Below are positions 1-14,200 of a DNA stretch of 64,000 bases, in pieces. Source of the stretch: Chrysopilus asiliformis (taxonomy: Eukaryota; Arthropoda; Insecta; Diptera; Rhagionidae). Each line of letters begins with the position of its first letter. Position 1 is the first letter of the stretch. The position numbers and the translations under genes are program-made. Where the stretch lies: positions 31,027,943 through 31,091,942 of the forward strand of contig OZ035962.1 in NCBI GenBank assembly GCA_964034945.1. The letters are read 5' to 3'. The notes beneath the pieces were generated by a model, which was given only the letters and a program-made list of their open reading frames with translations, did not search any database and had not been told where the DNA came from.

Positions 1-2077
1 AAGCATTTTACAACAAGCATAAAGAGAAGTGTTTTTTATTTGAATTAATCATAACTCATGATGTACATGACTTCATTACAAAACTTTTTAATTTTTCAAC
101 TTATTTACAACACTATGAAATTGACCTCGAACTTTTCTTGATTTAACATTTGAAGATGCAAGTTTGCAAGCTTAAAGATCCACGAATATAGAGATTTAAA
201 GTAAAGAAATATAAAAAAAAATATAAAGAAACTAACAAATAACGCATAAATCATTTTAATCTTGCGATGGATTTTAATGTGATATCTTACCTTCAAGCGA
301 ATTTATTGAATTTATTACACCTTCAACGATTGATGGTAATCTGCTGGTATACATAAAAGATGTTTTTAATTTTTTGCTTTAAATCAAGTATGTGAGATAA
401 GATATTCTTAGTTGACAAGAAGTTTTTTTATATCGAAAAATTAGCTTAATTGCTAAAACTGTTGCTTTTTAACACGTGGACTGCCAAGGGTGATGGACGT
501 GGACGCACATTAAAATGGGCTCCTCAGGCCGTGTGAGACACATGTGGTCTCACAACACTTTACTTTAGTATGAGGTGCGTGGTAAAGCATAAGATGCACA
601 GAACTGTATGAAAATTATGGAAAAAGTAATAGACGGTCTGGGACCACAAGCGGTATATTACGCTATATCTCGGAAATTTATAAAAATTATATAATTTCAA
701 GGCAATTCATAACAAAAAAGTCGACTGGCATCTGGTACCCGATTTTTTCGCTTCCATGGTGGCAGTCAACGTGTTAAGAATGAATGGAGAATGTATGATT
801 GATGATTCGTAAAAAAGTTCTTACAAATTTAAAGCAATTTGTTAAAATTTTTTGGCTGTAATCAAATTTAGGGAATTCAGGGAATTCACTACGATTTCAG
901 AGTCAAAAGTTGGGTGCATTTTTCCGATTTACTGTAAGACAATCAACTCACATTTCAGCTCAATCGATCGAACGATTTTCAAACCCAGGTTTACAAGCAA
1001 CTAAACGATGATTCGGTTGGTTTTTTAGTTTCTGTCTGCAAATTAATAGACTTTATTCCGATAGTGTTATATAACCTTGACTTTTATAAATTATGAAATC
1101 TTCCTCATCCCATTATAAAATTCCTTGAATAAGTTGTAACTTAAATTTAGCACCTAAAAAACAAATTCCCTCAATTAATATCGATTCTCACTAAATTGTC
1201 TTTTAATTAAAATCGGTTTAGGGAATTCAGCCGCTAAAAAGCAAACTGAAATGATAATCTAATAAATTAATAAATTATGTGAGCTGTTGACAAAGTTATT
1301 GGATTTTTTCTATAGCGTTAGAAAAAAACTGAATGAAAAATGATCATTTGTTAATCTTTTATTGGACTTTTTGTGTCGTATTCTATAGCCATAATATACC
1401 TTGATAGGTTTCCGTACCTAATCCAATTCCGTAATAAAAGATCATTGTGCTGCTAGCTATTCAAATTAGTTTATCCATAAAAATCAAGTTTTTAACATTA
1501 TTTACATGATCATTAGTGGATATCACTATACAAAACTAAAAACTGGAATGTCATGATCTAAATTCAAATGATATTCAGGAGAATGGCATCGAGCTACTGT
1601 GATTTTTTGAAGTTAATACGTATTGAAGTGAAATCAAGTTTTATTATTAATTTTCTAGAACTGCGTACGTGCAACTTGTCTTAGATTTTGTTTTTTCTTC
1701 TTCTTAGGGTTGTTTAAAGTGTTTGTTTTTTCTTTCTTTTGCATATTACCAGCATATACCCATATTATTAAATATCGATTGGAGAACTTAATGGAATCTT
1801 AAAAACTGATAAGAGTTAAGTAATTTAGACAAGAATTCTATCAGGTTTTCACATTAAATTTGCAGCATTTAGCATACGCATATCATAATTGAACTGATCA
1901 TGGAATTAATGTTTTCTTGTACACACACCCCGTTGTTGCATATTAATTTATTCCTTGATGCAAGTGACTGTCGAGTTTGTCTACCATTTCGCGACTAATT
2001 AAAAATTAAATAACATTTTAATATGGTTAAATCATGATCATTTATTGATTTTTTTTGCATCGCTGATTTTGTTGCAG
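1..2077. other. AT-rich sequence upstream of the first visible rols exon
   Basis: No open frame, RNA gene or repeat end can be supported here. The next exon starts inside a codon, so this is most likely rols intron. A short upstream exon could still be hidden here. Confidence 0.5.
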
Positions 2078-2269
2078 ATCTTCAAGCGATCAGAAGGCTA
2101 CTGGAGAATGAAACTGGTGGATCAACATGTCCAAGCTGTCAGATGCCATTCGATAAGGGAAAGAAGAGAAAACTGATCGACACCTGCGGCCATGAAAGGT
2201 GCTATACGTGTATGTTCCGCAATGAGGTGTGCCCGCTATGCGCACAGAATAAATCACAAACTACAAAAG
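2078..2269 (+). CDS. rols: rols exon with RING finger
   Basis: Acceptor tttgttgcag precedes 2078 and donor G|GTAAAC follows 2269. The first two bases finish a codon from an unseen upstream exon. It translates to a C3HC4 RING: CPSC, then 15 residues, CGHERC, YTC, six residues, CPLC. A RING of this type usually gives E3 ubiquitin ligase or protein-interaction activity; in Drosophila Rols7 the RING lies near the N terminus. The exon ends in phase 1. Confidence 0.9.
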
Positions 2270-5200
2270 GTAAACCATATTGATCAATAATTTCGATAGA
2301 TTTTGTTTTAAGCTTCTGGCATTAACATTATTATTTTTACATCACTAAAATTATTCAATCAGCGTTGGCTACAATTTAGGGTAGATTCGGGCTACTGATA
2401 TCCTCAACTATTCAAAAGAGCCTAAGTTAAACTATAAAATCTACTATTAAAACCTCAAAGTTAAAATTGAAAGTTCCAAACAGGTGAAAAATGAAGAATA
2501 ACGCAAGGATAGTGTCAAAAAGTGTTGGGTTTCATACCCTTAAAAACATGATTTTTTTCCCTTTCGCGAACCAAAATACGAAACAAAATTTTATATCAAT
2601 CGGCCGAGTGGTTTTTTAGTTAGGAGCTGTCCATAAAATACGGTACGCTTTTCCCCGTTTTTTATACCCATATGGTGAAACCAAAGGGTATATTAGATTT
2701 GCCTTACCGTTTGTAACGCCAAGATCCCGTCATCACACGCAAAAATGAATTTCACCAGTGTGTTTAGAATGATAAAAAAAATCGAATATTGCATGTCCGT
2801 CCGTCCGTCTGTGGAGCTAGAGACTTGAAATTTTACGCAGATTCGTTTCATAAAGACAAAAATGGACCATGAGGTGGGGGGGGGGGGGAAGTTTGACTTC
2901 AAAGTGGAATTTTGATACAACTGTTCGCCGTGCACTTCAACTTCGAACAATGCCATATCACCATACGGGTTTTCAATAATTGCCAGATTGGCAATTTTAG
3001 CTTTAGTTATATTTTGTATGGATTTTATCAACAACCCCTTAGGCGCCGTATACACCGACACTTTATCACGTAGATTTTATTCTTCGACACTAAATTCTTG
3101 TTGCACAATCATTTATTCAGAAATTGATTTCTGAAAGACGCCCGAACTCGAATAAAACCATCTGAAAAAATCCAAATTTTGATAACTTTTGCTAAGTGAT
3201 TTAATTTAACGATATATGAATAAAATTGGCTGAACAAATTCTGAATAAAATTCTCGGAGAAATCGCAATAGTAAACGGGGCCTTAGAGCTTAACAGTATT
3301 TAACTTTATGCTAAGTCAACGGTAAGGACACCGGGTAACAGGTAAACCTTAGATGTAAAAATCCATTCTATGATCTTTGGCAAATTTCATAAACTTCGTT
3401 GTTAAAAAATGAAAGTTTTTTGTCTAAAAATCTCCTTACACCCCCGCACCCCCTAATATCATAATAAATATACACTTGTATTTTTTAGTATTATGTAAGT
3501 GCGAAATTACTCATAATGACGGAACCAGACTGACATTGAATCGAGTGAGCTGTGCATGATATTCTCACATGGATAGGCAACGTTACCTGTCCAAATGTTA
3601 TTTTTCGCCGCTGAATATGCGCATTTTTAAACCATCGCCGATATCTTCATGATCATCACGGAGTTTCTTTGCCGATCGGAAAAAGTGAAGATTGATGAAG
3701 ACTCCGACGTCAGAGCTGTCATTACAGTAACATTCACTCAATTACACAAAACAAGTGACTAAAGATACCGCCAAAGAACCGAATCCGAGGATCAGTAGCA
3801 TATTTCGATCGCGGTGTAAACAGAATTCGGTGTGAACTTATTATTAACTTGTAATGCGATGTTAAAAAATGCTACTCAAGTCTTAACAACGTTTTTCGGA
3901 GTTCGATTGAATGTTGATAAAATTCCTTTGAGCATTTATTTATTCGGTAGTTTCCACCTTTTTGCACAATTGATCATAAATTCGGGTGACACAAGCCTAA
4001 AAACGGCTTCTTGTATTAATATAACGGGCAATTGCATTCCAGATGTCACTAAAATTTTAACATAAAAAGTTGTCCATCGGTCACAGTTTTGAATTTTAGA
4101 AACAAAGAAGAGTTGAGGAAATATTTTTACGGAAGCACAAAGAAATTTAATATCGCGATCATGTTTTAAAAACCTTGCTGATAATTTTAATAACACAGCA
4201 TAAAACAAAATATAGAAAATTTCATATTTCTGATTCGGTTTCTATATATTTTTCTAATAGTTCAAGGCGTTTCATTTATCTGAGAAATTTTATAGTCATA
4301 ATGAATTAGCTTAGATTGACGAGCGTTAAATTACAATTTTTTTTTTATTTATTATTTTCAGTGTCTAATTACGGAATTATGATCGTGATTCTAAAATTCA
4401 TTTGATTGCGCAATTTATTAAGTTTTATTTTTCTCTGATCGTAGTGGTTTAATTAAAAAAATATAGAAATTTTGTGTTAAAAAATACAGAAAAAAATATC
4501 GAAAAAATTCTCACATTTAACAGATTTTGTGGAAGAAATTATTTTAGACTATGACACATTTTTTTTTGACTAACATACTAGTATCAAAAATATGTCTGAA
4601 TATGAGGCGGTTAGGGGTCAATTAATTTGTTATCATTCTTCATTGTTTTCTGACAAATTTGGGTTGTAAAATCATTCTAACATAGAAAATATTGAGTTGT
4701 GATCTGGATTTGAAGTTAGAATATTGTCTGCCATATCAATTTTTGAATTATAGTTACAATTGAATTGGCGTTCTAAATGCTTTTATAAATAAACATTGTG
4801 GTTTGAACTCCGCAAAGAAGCAATTAAAAAAACAAACCACAAATGAAATTATTATCAGTTCAGTAATTTTATAGAACTCTCAAAGATTTTTTAAAATGTT
4901 TTTTTTTAGTTCCGGAAAATAAAGATTAGCACAATGTTTTCATTTTGATTCAAATTAGGTTTGCTGAAATATAAAATAAAAAGGAGCTGCCATTGTCAAC
5001 ACCTCAAAAACCTATGCGTTTTCGAAAAAATTCGAAAAAAAATTTACTTTCAGTTTTATCGAATAGGCAAGGGGTAGGGTTGCTATCCGTCCTCTTTGTC
5101 CCCGGACACAGTACTCTTTTTAAGAGCGTCGGAGAGTGTTTTTCAATGTGTCGATGACCTTTTTAACGTTTCCGGAGAATTACGAGCCAATTAAGAAGTT

Positions 5201-8200
5201 TACTTCTTAGTTTAGGGTACATTTGACTATGGAATGCCAAAATTTTCGCTTGCGGCGTATTTGTTCGAGAAATTTTAACTATGGCGCGTGTTTTTCATAA
5301 CACCGGTTTGCGGGCGGTGCATTTCTTTTTGTTTATTGTTGTTTGCAAAATATATTTCGCTTTAAAAAGTAATTTCATAGTCAACGCAGAGAAAAAGGAA
5401 TAGCAACAGATGTCTTTTTCTTGCATTTATTTTAATAAAATAAATATTTTTAACTTGCCTCTACATGGTTGACCTTAAGTAATTTTTTTTAATATTTCAA
5501 GCATGTTCAAGGTTTTTTACTCATGAGTCCTGTCATAAACAAATTATATAAAGACTGTTTTTTTCGAACAACTCAAATTAGAACAAAACCGAAATTCAAA
5601 ATAATCCCCCATCGTGACGTAGCAGCTGCCGACTAGTTGGCAGCGCCCACGAGAAGCCACGAGCAGCCGTGGTGATCGCCTATACATGTTGCTGCTTCAG
5701 TTCGCCCTTTGTTAAAACCGGTTTTCTTTCCTAGTTTTATTCTCGTTGAAGTCTTATGGAAGCGACACGAAGCGGGGGCAAGTGTGTTTGGTGTTTTTTT
5801 TTTGTGTTTGTATTGTGTGTGCATGTTTTTTTGTTTGCGCGTATTTTTTCCTTCCGCAGGTTTTCGATTTGAATATTTTGATTGCTAAAGGTAAGTGCAC
5901 ACGATATGATCACTGTTCATATTTTTGAGCAAAAAAGTGTCCCAAACGTGTTCATATCGTCTGAACACCATATTTTTGTGTTCATACGTATGAACACAAG
6001 GCATATGAACACATTTGAACATGCCGTGAGCAAACGTATGAACACGCCCTGTTCACACCGTGTGAACACTATTTTGGGACCGTATGAGCCCGGTTTGTAA
6101 AATTCGGACGTATGATCACAGATATGAACATACTGTCACATTTGAACAGGGGCTAAGTTTTCAACATGTTCAAATGTAAAATTTTGTGTCAAATTTGTAC
6201 GTAAATTGATGTTTTCTGGTTTTTATTTGGGTCTAGTAGGTTTTAGATTTGTGGCGTGGATGGCTGAGTCAGCTAAGTGCTTCCCTTGTGATCCAATGAG
6301 CAGTGGTTCAAATCCCACTAGGGTAAAATAATTCTATTCGAATTTGAACTTTTCTGTTCATGGACTTTAAAATACGGACCAGTTTGGTCTTCGCCTCCAA
6401 GCTCCGGCATATAACACAAAAAAAAAGTTTTCGACAGTTTTGTAATTTGTTGTGTTGTGTGCTCAAATGTTCTTAAAAATTGTTCATATCTGTAATTTGA
6501 ACAAAACGTTCATATCGTCTGAACAGTGTCATGCGCGCAGAAAAAATATGAACACAATGCATTTGAGCACATAAAAATTTGAAGCTTTGGGACAAAATGT
6601 TCATATCGTGTGAACACCTTTCATATATTGTATGAACATATGAGCATTTGAAGCTTATAAGCAACATATGCGTATGTTCAGAAATATGAACAGTGATCAT
6701 ATCGTGTGCACTTAGCTTAACAATAAATATGTGACATGACAAAATTTTTAGTTTGTTCGATAATTAAAAATTTATTTTGAATTTTAAACGTTAAAATAAT
6801 CAGCAAACTAAAAATTTTATCTTGTTATATTTTGTTCATGTTTATACCCGTATGGTGAAACCAAAGGGTATATTAACTTTGCCTTACCGTTTGTAACGCC
6901 AAGATCCCGTCATCGCACAAAAAAATGAATTACACCAGTGTGTTTAGAATGATGAAAAAAGTTGAATTTAGCATGTCCGTCCGTCTGTCCGTCTGTCTGT
7001 CCGTCCGTTTGTCTGTGGCGCGGATTGCGGGCGCATGGATTGAGCTAGAGACTTGAAATTTTGGTCAGATCCGTTTTTCGTAAAATGCCAGGCTAAGTTC
7101 GTTAATGGGCAAAAATGGACCATTAGGGGGGGTACCCCCCATACGAACGAAAACGTTTTTTGCGAATATCTCAAAAACGGTGCATCTTATCAAAAAAGTG
7201 CAAGAACAAAAGTTGTTTAGGACATGATTCTACATTAAAGTTCCATACATCAAAATCCAATTGGAACAAGTTTTAAAACATAACAAAAGCTATAATTGCC
7301 AATCTGGCAATTATTGAAAACCCGTATGGTGATATTCGTATCAAAATTCGAACAGTTGTACCAAAATTCCACTTTGAAGTCAAACTTTCCAATAAGAATT
7401 TTTAAAATTGGCAATTATAGCTTTTGTTATGTTTTTACATTGCTTTGTTAAAAATTTTAAGAATGTAAATATCAAGTTTTAGCAAATTTCCACAGAATTG
7501 TAGTTTAATAAAGCAAGTAAATTTATGTTCGTTAAACAATTTAAAGCATAATTTAAATAATTGAAAAAAAAACAGATATGAGCATCACATGACTCTGCAA
7601 AGTTTCAAAAGAGAAAAATTATGTGAAAAATAATGTTTTTCAAATTATCTCATGAACCGTTAGAGATATGTAAAAACTTCATACTCGACTTGAATGGAGC
7701 TTGAAAGTCACCTTTGTTTTTTTTTAACTTTTTTCATTTGGATGTAGTTAGGGACCTAAAAAAAGTTACCCGTATTTTTTTGTTTGGCGGAATAACGTCC
7801 GGTAGGCGGAGGGGAGGGGGTCAAAGTCGGCGAAAACTGGAAATCATAAAATTTTTAAAAATTTGTAACTTCTGAACTGGTATACAGATTGAGATGATAT
7901 TGAACATTTTGGAAAGGTAATTAAATTTCACCGTCACAAAAAATTTTTTTTTGACACCTTTCCCCTCACCGTCATTCGTAAAATTCAATTTAGTGACAAA
8001 ATTTAAAATATTTCGAGAAAAACAGCAACAACTTCAAAGGTTTGAAAGTGTCAAAACACTTCCAGGAACTCAAAATTTTCACAGATTTATTCGAGACGGA
8101 AATTTTCTCGAAGTAAAAAATGTTTCTAATGGTGATACATTTAAAACATTTTCTTTTAAATGAATTTCTAATTAATTTTAATCTCCTAAAACTTTTGCAA

Positions 8201-11200
8201 TAATATTATGTACATAAAACATAAAAACAAATCGAAAATCAGTAAAATATATAAAAAAAAAATTGTTTTTGATTTTTTTTGAAATTTTTTTAAAAATCCA
8301 CAACCCCCAAATTTTATTTGGCGAATTTGTATGATATAATGGTAGGTAGGTACAGAAAAAATCAATAAAAATGTCTTTTTTGAGATATTTTAAATTTTGT
8401 CACTAAATTGAATTTTACAATCTGACAGTGAGGTGAAAGGTGTCAAAAAATATCTTTTTTTGTATCTTTCCAAAATGTTCAATATCATCTCAATCGGGGA
8501 AGCCGTTCGGGGAAGCCGTTCAGAGAAATTTTTAAAGTTTTTGCGATTTCGAGTTTTCGCCGACTTCGACCCCCTTCCATCCACCTCCCGGACGTTATTC
8601 CCATAAACAAGCTAGCGATACTTTCCCAAAAGTTGTAGAAAACTACGATTTCGGTAAAACTTCATTTGAAAACGATTTCAATGTTTTTCTTCGGCCAAGC
8701 GACATGCTCCGCTGCTCGTGTGCGCTGCCAACCGCATGCATATCTGCTGCTTTGGGGGATTATTTTTCAAAGCTGAGTTGTTAGAGAAAAACAGTCTTTA
8801 TATAATTTGTTTATGGTCCTGTGGTCGGTTTCAAGAAACTTTTTGCATCCGTTGACTCAATTTAGCGGGCGATTTGAATCAACCAGAGCCTGCTAACTCG
8901 ATTTAACGGCTGCTGAAAGTTTCGTGGAACACACAGTAAGTTTTCTGAAAAAAATTATGGCATCCCTAGATGGGGAAAAGAGGAGTAGGGGAGGCTGACT
9001 TCTGGTTTATGGACTAGCATAAATTTTATTTTATGAAAACATTATTTGTACCTAATTTTAAGGCGCTAAGTCGGCTTGTTTACCTCTTATCGTGTCTACA
9101 GACGAACAAAGGGATAAAAGCGTGTAATTATTTTTGAATGAAGAATTTTTTTTTTACTATATAGTGTATAAAAACATAATAATTTTACTAAAATCTGGGT
9201 AATAAAATCTGGGAACTTTTTTTACATCAAGATTATCATAACAATTGATTTTTTTCCCGATATCATTTTTGTATAAAAAGAAACTTCGTTGTGAGGTGAG
9301 ATTAAAGATAATCCAATTTTCTTGTGATGTTCACTGATCGGCCAATTCCAAATTTTGCAACGGGTACTTAACTTCGCAAATAATGACCTAAAAACGATGT
9401 TGTTTCCACATATGTGTTCCAAAACAGAATTGTTTATTAATTGAAATAATTTTTACCTTTCAGATATAACTGCCAAGAAACTTCATGACTACGACACTGG
9501 AATTGGAGGATCAACATCGACAATTGTCAGCCCTTTAGGCTCGCCACAGCCCCAGTGTAGATCGCAGGTCCGAACAAATGGCCATTTCTCGCTTTACATG
9601 CAGGTAATTTAAATTAACGTCCCCACATATGTGTACATAAAATGTAAGAAAAAAGCGTTCCAAAAAAGCCAAAGAAAAAGAAAAAAATGAACTGCAAGTA
9701 ACTTAAGAAGAAGAACAAAGTCCACTTCCGAGCACTTAACACGATTTTTTCCATGCACTTGGAGAGTGGTCAACCACTTCCATATCAGATACCAAGAAGA
9801 CCCGTGGCCGTAACCGTTGAATTACGAGTCACTTAAATGGTCCGACTCAAACCGAACCAAACGACCAAGAACGCCATCTTAAGAAGTTTGCTTTAGATGC
9901 ATGGGATTTGCAAGTCAGTCTTGCGAAGAGCAAGAGGATTCCACCTGGCTATAGTGAAAAATGCAGGAGGATGGATGGGTATTTGGCCGAGTTGTCTGTT
10001 TATCTGTTTACCTGTCGGTTTGTTTGTACGTTTCTGTTTCTGTGCAATTTCGCTGCAATCCAATACGACACTGCAAACAGAAAAATCTGAATATGGCAAA
10101 ATTCAGTATGATCGAGCCGTTATATTATGTTGCTGGGCAGCATATTGCTCGCTGAATCTGGGTACGTTGTACCAATTATGTTCCATAAGGTCTCAACCGG
10201 AACGTCTTGATTATGGCTTGGCCAAGTCTTTACTTAAGGCATGCGATCTCTGGAATATCATGATCGGTGGCTCGTAAAAATTTGAAAAAAAAAACAATCG
10301 TGCAAAATTAGCCAACAACAATCTTCTCCGTTACGAGATAAGATAAATGACGAGTTTTTTTTAAGTTTTCAGAGTTTTTACGCCATTATTGTCAGTTTAT
10401 TATTTCGGCTGCACTCAAGATTGCAACTCAAATATGTGGTATTCTCATAAAACTCCTTAAACTCGTGGTTTCTACATAAATTTGCCGCGCGGATCCCTTT
10501 CTTCCATTAACAATAACCACAGAAATTAATGATCCTGTGTTTGAATCCCATAACAACTCTCTTGGCATAGATCCCCGTCGTCCCTCTTTTGTGGTTTGTC
10601 TGGAATATGTGCTTTCTGAAATTAATTTTTCAACCGACACTCCGATATGTGTCGGACATGATTTGGCTATAACAGCGAAATTAGTTTGGGTTGGGTCCAA
10701 TCTCGGCAGACAGAAGACCGCCAGAATGGCAAAAAAGAAATCAATGGCCCAAAGGGAATGAAGCATCACATCATACAAATAGCATAGTTCAAGTGATGCT
10801 GGTAACCTGTTGAAGTGGCTAACGATGATTTTCTTAGATTCAAATGTTCAAACTATAACTGCCCGTCTACCTGTTTTTCCGTTGAGCCTTCTTTTGTTCA
10901 CCACTCACCTTAACTGCTTTTCTGTGGTCTCTGGACAGGTAACTCTCAAAACTCATGAAAAAATGTTCAAACTTATTTTCGTTTTGCCGACGCGACTCCT
11001 AGCAAATCTGTGTGGCTTCCCAATAAATTTTGATGAGAACCAAACCACTTGAAATTTTTTAACCGAAGCATCCCTTATTTATTTTTAATAATTCTTTTTT
11101 TATTCCTCTTTGGGTTTTTATAGTCGAGATCGTGATTTTAGAATTAAGAACTGGCCTGAAAGTTATCATCTGAAAGAAGGGGCAAGAGAAAGTTTATTAC

Positions 11201-14200
11201 AAATTAAGAACCTTTGTGTGACAACAAGGAATTCCTGCGGCTCATTTCGTGTGCATCTTAACGTTTCAAAGTACTACAATTAACTGTTTCGGAGTTTTAA
11301 AGGAGTAAATGTCGGGACGAATGAAAAAACGATGAATATTTTTTTTCAAATCATTTAAAATTCCAGATATACGAGTAGGTTCAAACTTTTCTGGTTTTTA
11401 CTAAAGTTCATTCGTTGGTAGTTCCTGTGAGACAACGAGTCCATTGGGAACATCGGGAAGGAATTCGCCTTTAAAATACTCTCTCAGGTTTAATTGATTG
11501 AACATGGCTCCCCGCCGTTGCATCATGGACCTCGTTTTCACCTTTTTTCTTATGCTTTCAGTTTTTGAAAAGGTAAACTAAGAAGAAGTCTTGGTTCTCT
11601 TTAGTTTTCGTTTTTTATACATTTTTCTTGAGTGGATTTTTTCTTTTCAACAATCGATGAATGAGAACAATTCCAAGTCATTCTCTCTATAAAACATAAA
11701 ATATAAACGTTAATTTGGCTTTTTTTTCTTAAAGCCAGCAATGTTTTCTGCCTTAAGGGGTATATCTCCCCCTTGGCCAACGAACGGGAATAATTTAGAT
11801 GCCTTGTTTGCATTTTACACTATTTGTCGGGTTCGCTTGCTTCGCTTTCTGTATGAATCGTCGGAGTATCTCAACTGGAGGGTTTTTGTTTTACAGAATC
11901 ATTTCATTTATGTTGGCGTTTTTTTTGTGAGTTATTCTTTAGTACCTTTTTTTTGGTTTTGTTTTATGCTCTAAGAAATTACAGACAATGACGAAAAACG
12001 TGCTGGTACGCTATGTGTTAAAAGTTGAACTCACCGGTGGCGGCGAAGCTGTTTGTTTTTAATGGCATTTTACAAGACGTGCATCACATAAACCATAAAA
12101 CATAAACAGTTGAATAGTAAAGGTACAAAAAGGGCCCCATAACACAACATTTCGAATTAAAGTTACGAAATTACATCAATTACAATAGAGAGACCTTTAA
12201 AGCTTTTATTATGCAGTCATACTGGGTTTATTATTATTGACTTTATGTAGTTTTTCGTTAACTAAATGCTCGTTGTAAAAATTAAATGATGGGAAAATTA
12301 GAATAATGCGATCGTTATCGGATTTTACAAAATAGAACGATATCAAAATATATTATTCATAAACAAGAGAGAAAATGTGATGGCATGCGGTGTGTTTTAC
12401 ATTTCAAAGTGTCTGGATTATTCAATTAGACGAAAATATTACAATGACTTGTAATTTTCTTGTGAAACCATTTTGTTTTTTATGTTACAGATATATTTTT
12501 CGTACATAATGAATCAATAATGCATCTGATTAAGCACTTTTTTTTATTTTTAAGTAATAGAAAAAACTTTAGGTGAAAAGAAGTTTTACTAGGTATAAGA
12601 ATTTCAAGTGCTATTCACGTTTCACGTAAATATTTTTAAATTTCAATAATAAAGTCTTTTAATTTGAATTTGTGAATTTACTTGAATTGTGCTAGTTCTC
12701 ACAAAATTTTACACTTTCCACTTTATTACGCAAAATAAATTTTAGTAATATTTCACACATTTTTTTTACCACTTGGAAAGTGCTAAACTGAATTTTATTC
12801 TCCTGAGAAAACATAAATTGTGGTATTCACACCTTATGATTTTAACGGTACCTACTTAAATGCATTCCACCTGAAGATGGAAGCAATTCCGAATCTTTTA
12901 AAAGAATCTTAAGGAAAACACTGTATATATAAACTTCTTCTAAACTAGGTAAATTCCTGAACGACTTTTTGCTTAATCGTAGATTGCTATGCTCTATTTA
13001 TTCCGAAAGAATTATATGTTAAAATTGTTAGTATCTTAGCCTTAAGTTTCTCTGTAACATCATTTTGCCACAATAAATCGCAACCATAAAATATTTCGAG
13101 TTCAAAAGGTGTTAATTGAGCTTCCTTTTTAATTGCCTCCAATAAAATTAAACCGTTAAAAGATCTTATCAAATCTCATCTGTTCAATATCTACAAATCT
13201 GAAATTCATCGCCAATATTCTCAACACCTGTACCCTCATCAAAAGACACCAGTTTTGATAACAGCAAATGAATTCCTATAAAAAACAAAAAGATTTTTTG
13301 TCTATCTCGTGAACCCAAACAAAAAATCGACAAAATTGATAATTTTCTCGTTTTTAAACATCCTTGTGTGCCATTAGCAGAAATAATAACTACGGTAAAT
13401 GTGAATTTTGTGAAAATATTTATATTCACCCTTAATTGCTGTGATATGCGTTGTAAATCGAACATGTTTCCGTCTCAATATTGGCGCTAAATTCAAAATA
13501 AATTTGTAATTAACATTAATTTCGTATTTGGTTGATTACCGTTTTGTCACAACATCTTGATGACAACCTGATAGTAGTTCCAGAAATTGGAAAAAACAGA
13601 TTCGGTAATAAATTATAACAAAAAACAAAATAAAAATTAGAGAGAAATTAGAAAAAACCATAGAAGATGCGTCAAAAACCACTGGCTGACCTTTTAAAAA
13701 TTTGAATATTTTTGAATACATATTTTTTCGGCGGTTAATTTCCATTCACATTAATCGACATTATGTTGGACAAAACGGGGCAAAAACTTGTCATCCAAGA
13801 TCCAAGTGGAAAAAGGGACCATGACAAAATAATTTTTGCTGGCGGATGGAGGGATGGGTAGAAGACAAAAAAATATATTTTACACTTTTTTGATTAAAAA
13901 TGCTTAAAGAGAAGTCCGTTGAGGCGATGGGCATATATTTAAAACGCGTCTTTTTGCTGATGGCTTCTAAATGACGCCAGCCGCATAAATGGCGTTCTAG
14001 TTCGATTCATCGCCAGCATAATAATTGTCTACCGTCTTAATGGTTTCGATTTTGCAGACTTAAAAATGTTGATTATCTTTCATTTGAAAAACGGAGGGGG
14101 AAAAAAGGGCAGACATAAGGAATGAAAATAAAAATTAAAAATAATGATAGCGAAAATAAAAATAAACTGGACTAAGTACTGGGATTAAGTCTCATGGGCA

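Larger units (their letters stand above)
5534..8815. mobile_element. 3.3-kb composite TIR element with 7-bp TSD
   Basis: The ends CATAAACAAATTATATAAAG (5534 onward) and its reverse complement (ending 8815) are flanked by GTCCTGT at 5527-5533 and 8816-8822. Terminal repeats extend imperfectly for about 100 bases (shared AATAATCCCCC). Inside are a second TIR element (5888-6716) with a SINE-like insertion, a (GTCY)n repeat and a long inverted repeat (7785-8608). No transposase is recognisable. CATA ends with a 7-bp GT-starting duplication also occur at 18017 and 30158. Confidence 0.7.

Noticed and set aside
6252..6330. Functional tRNA gene
   Set aside because: The boxes are good but acceptor and anticodon arms do not pair convincingly, and the copy has a SINE-like body and oligo-A end.
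9897..10277. 126-codon frame and overlapping frames near 10 kb
   Set aside because: Overlapping frames on both strands with no motif, low support, inside a rols intron.
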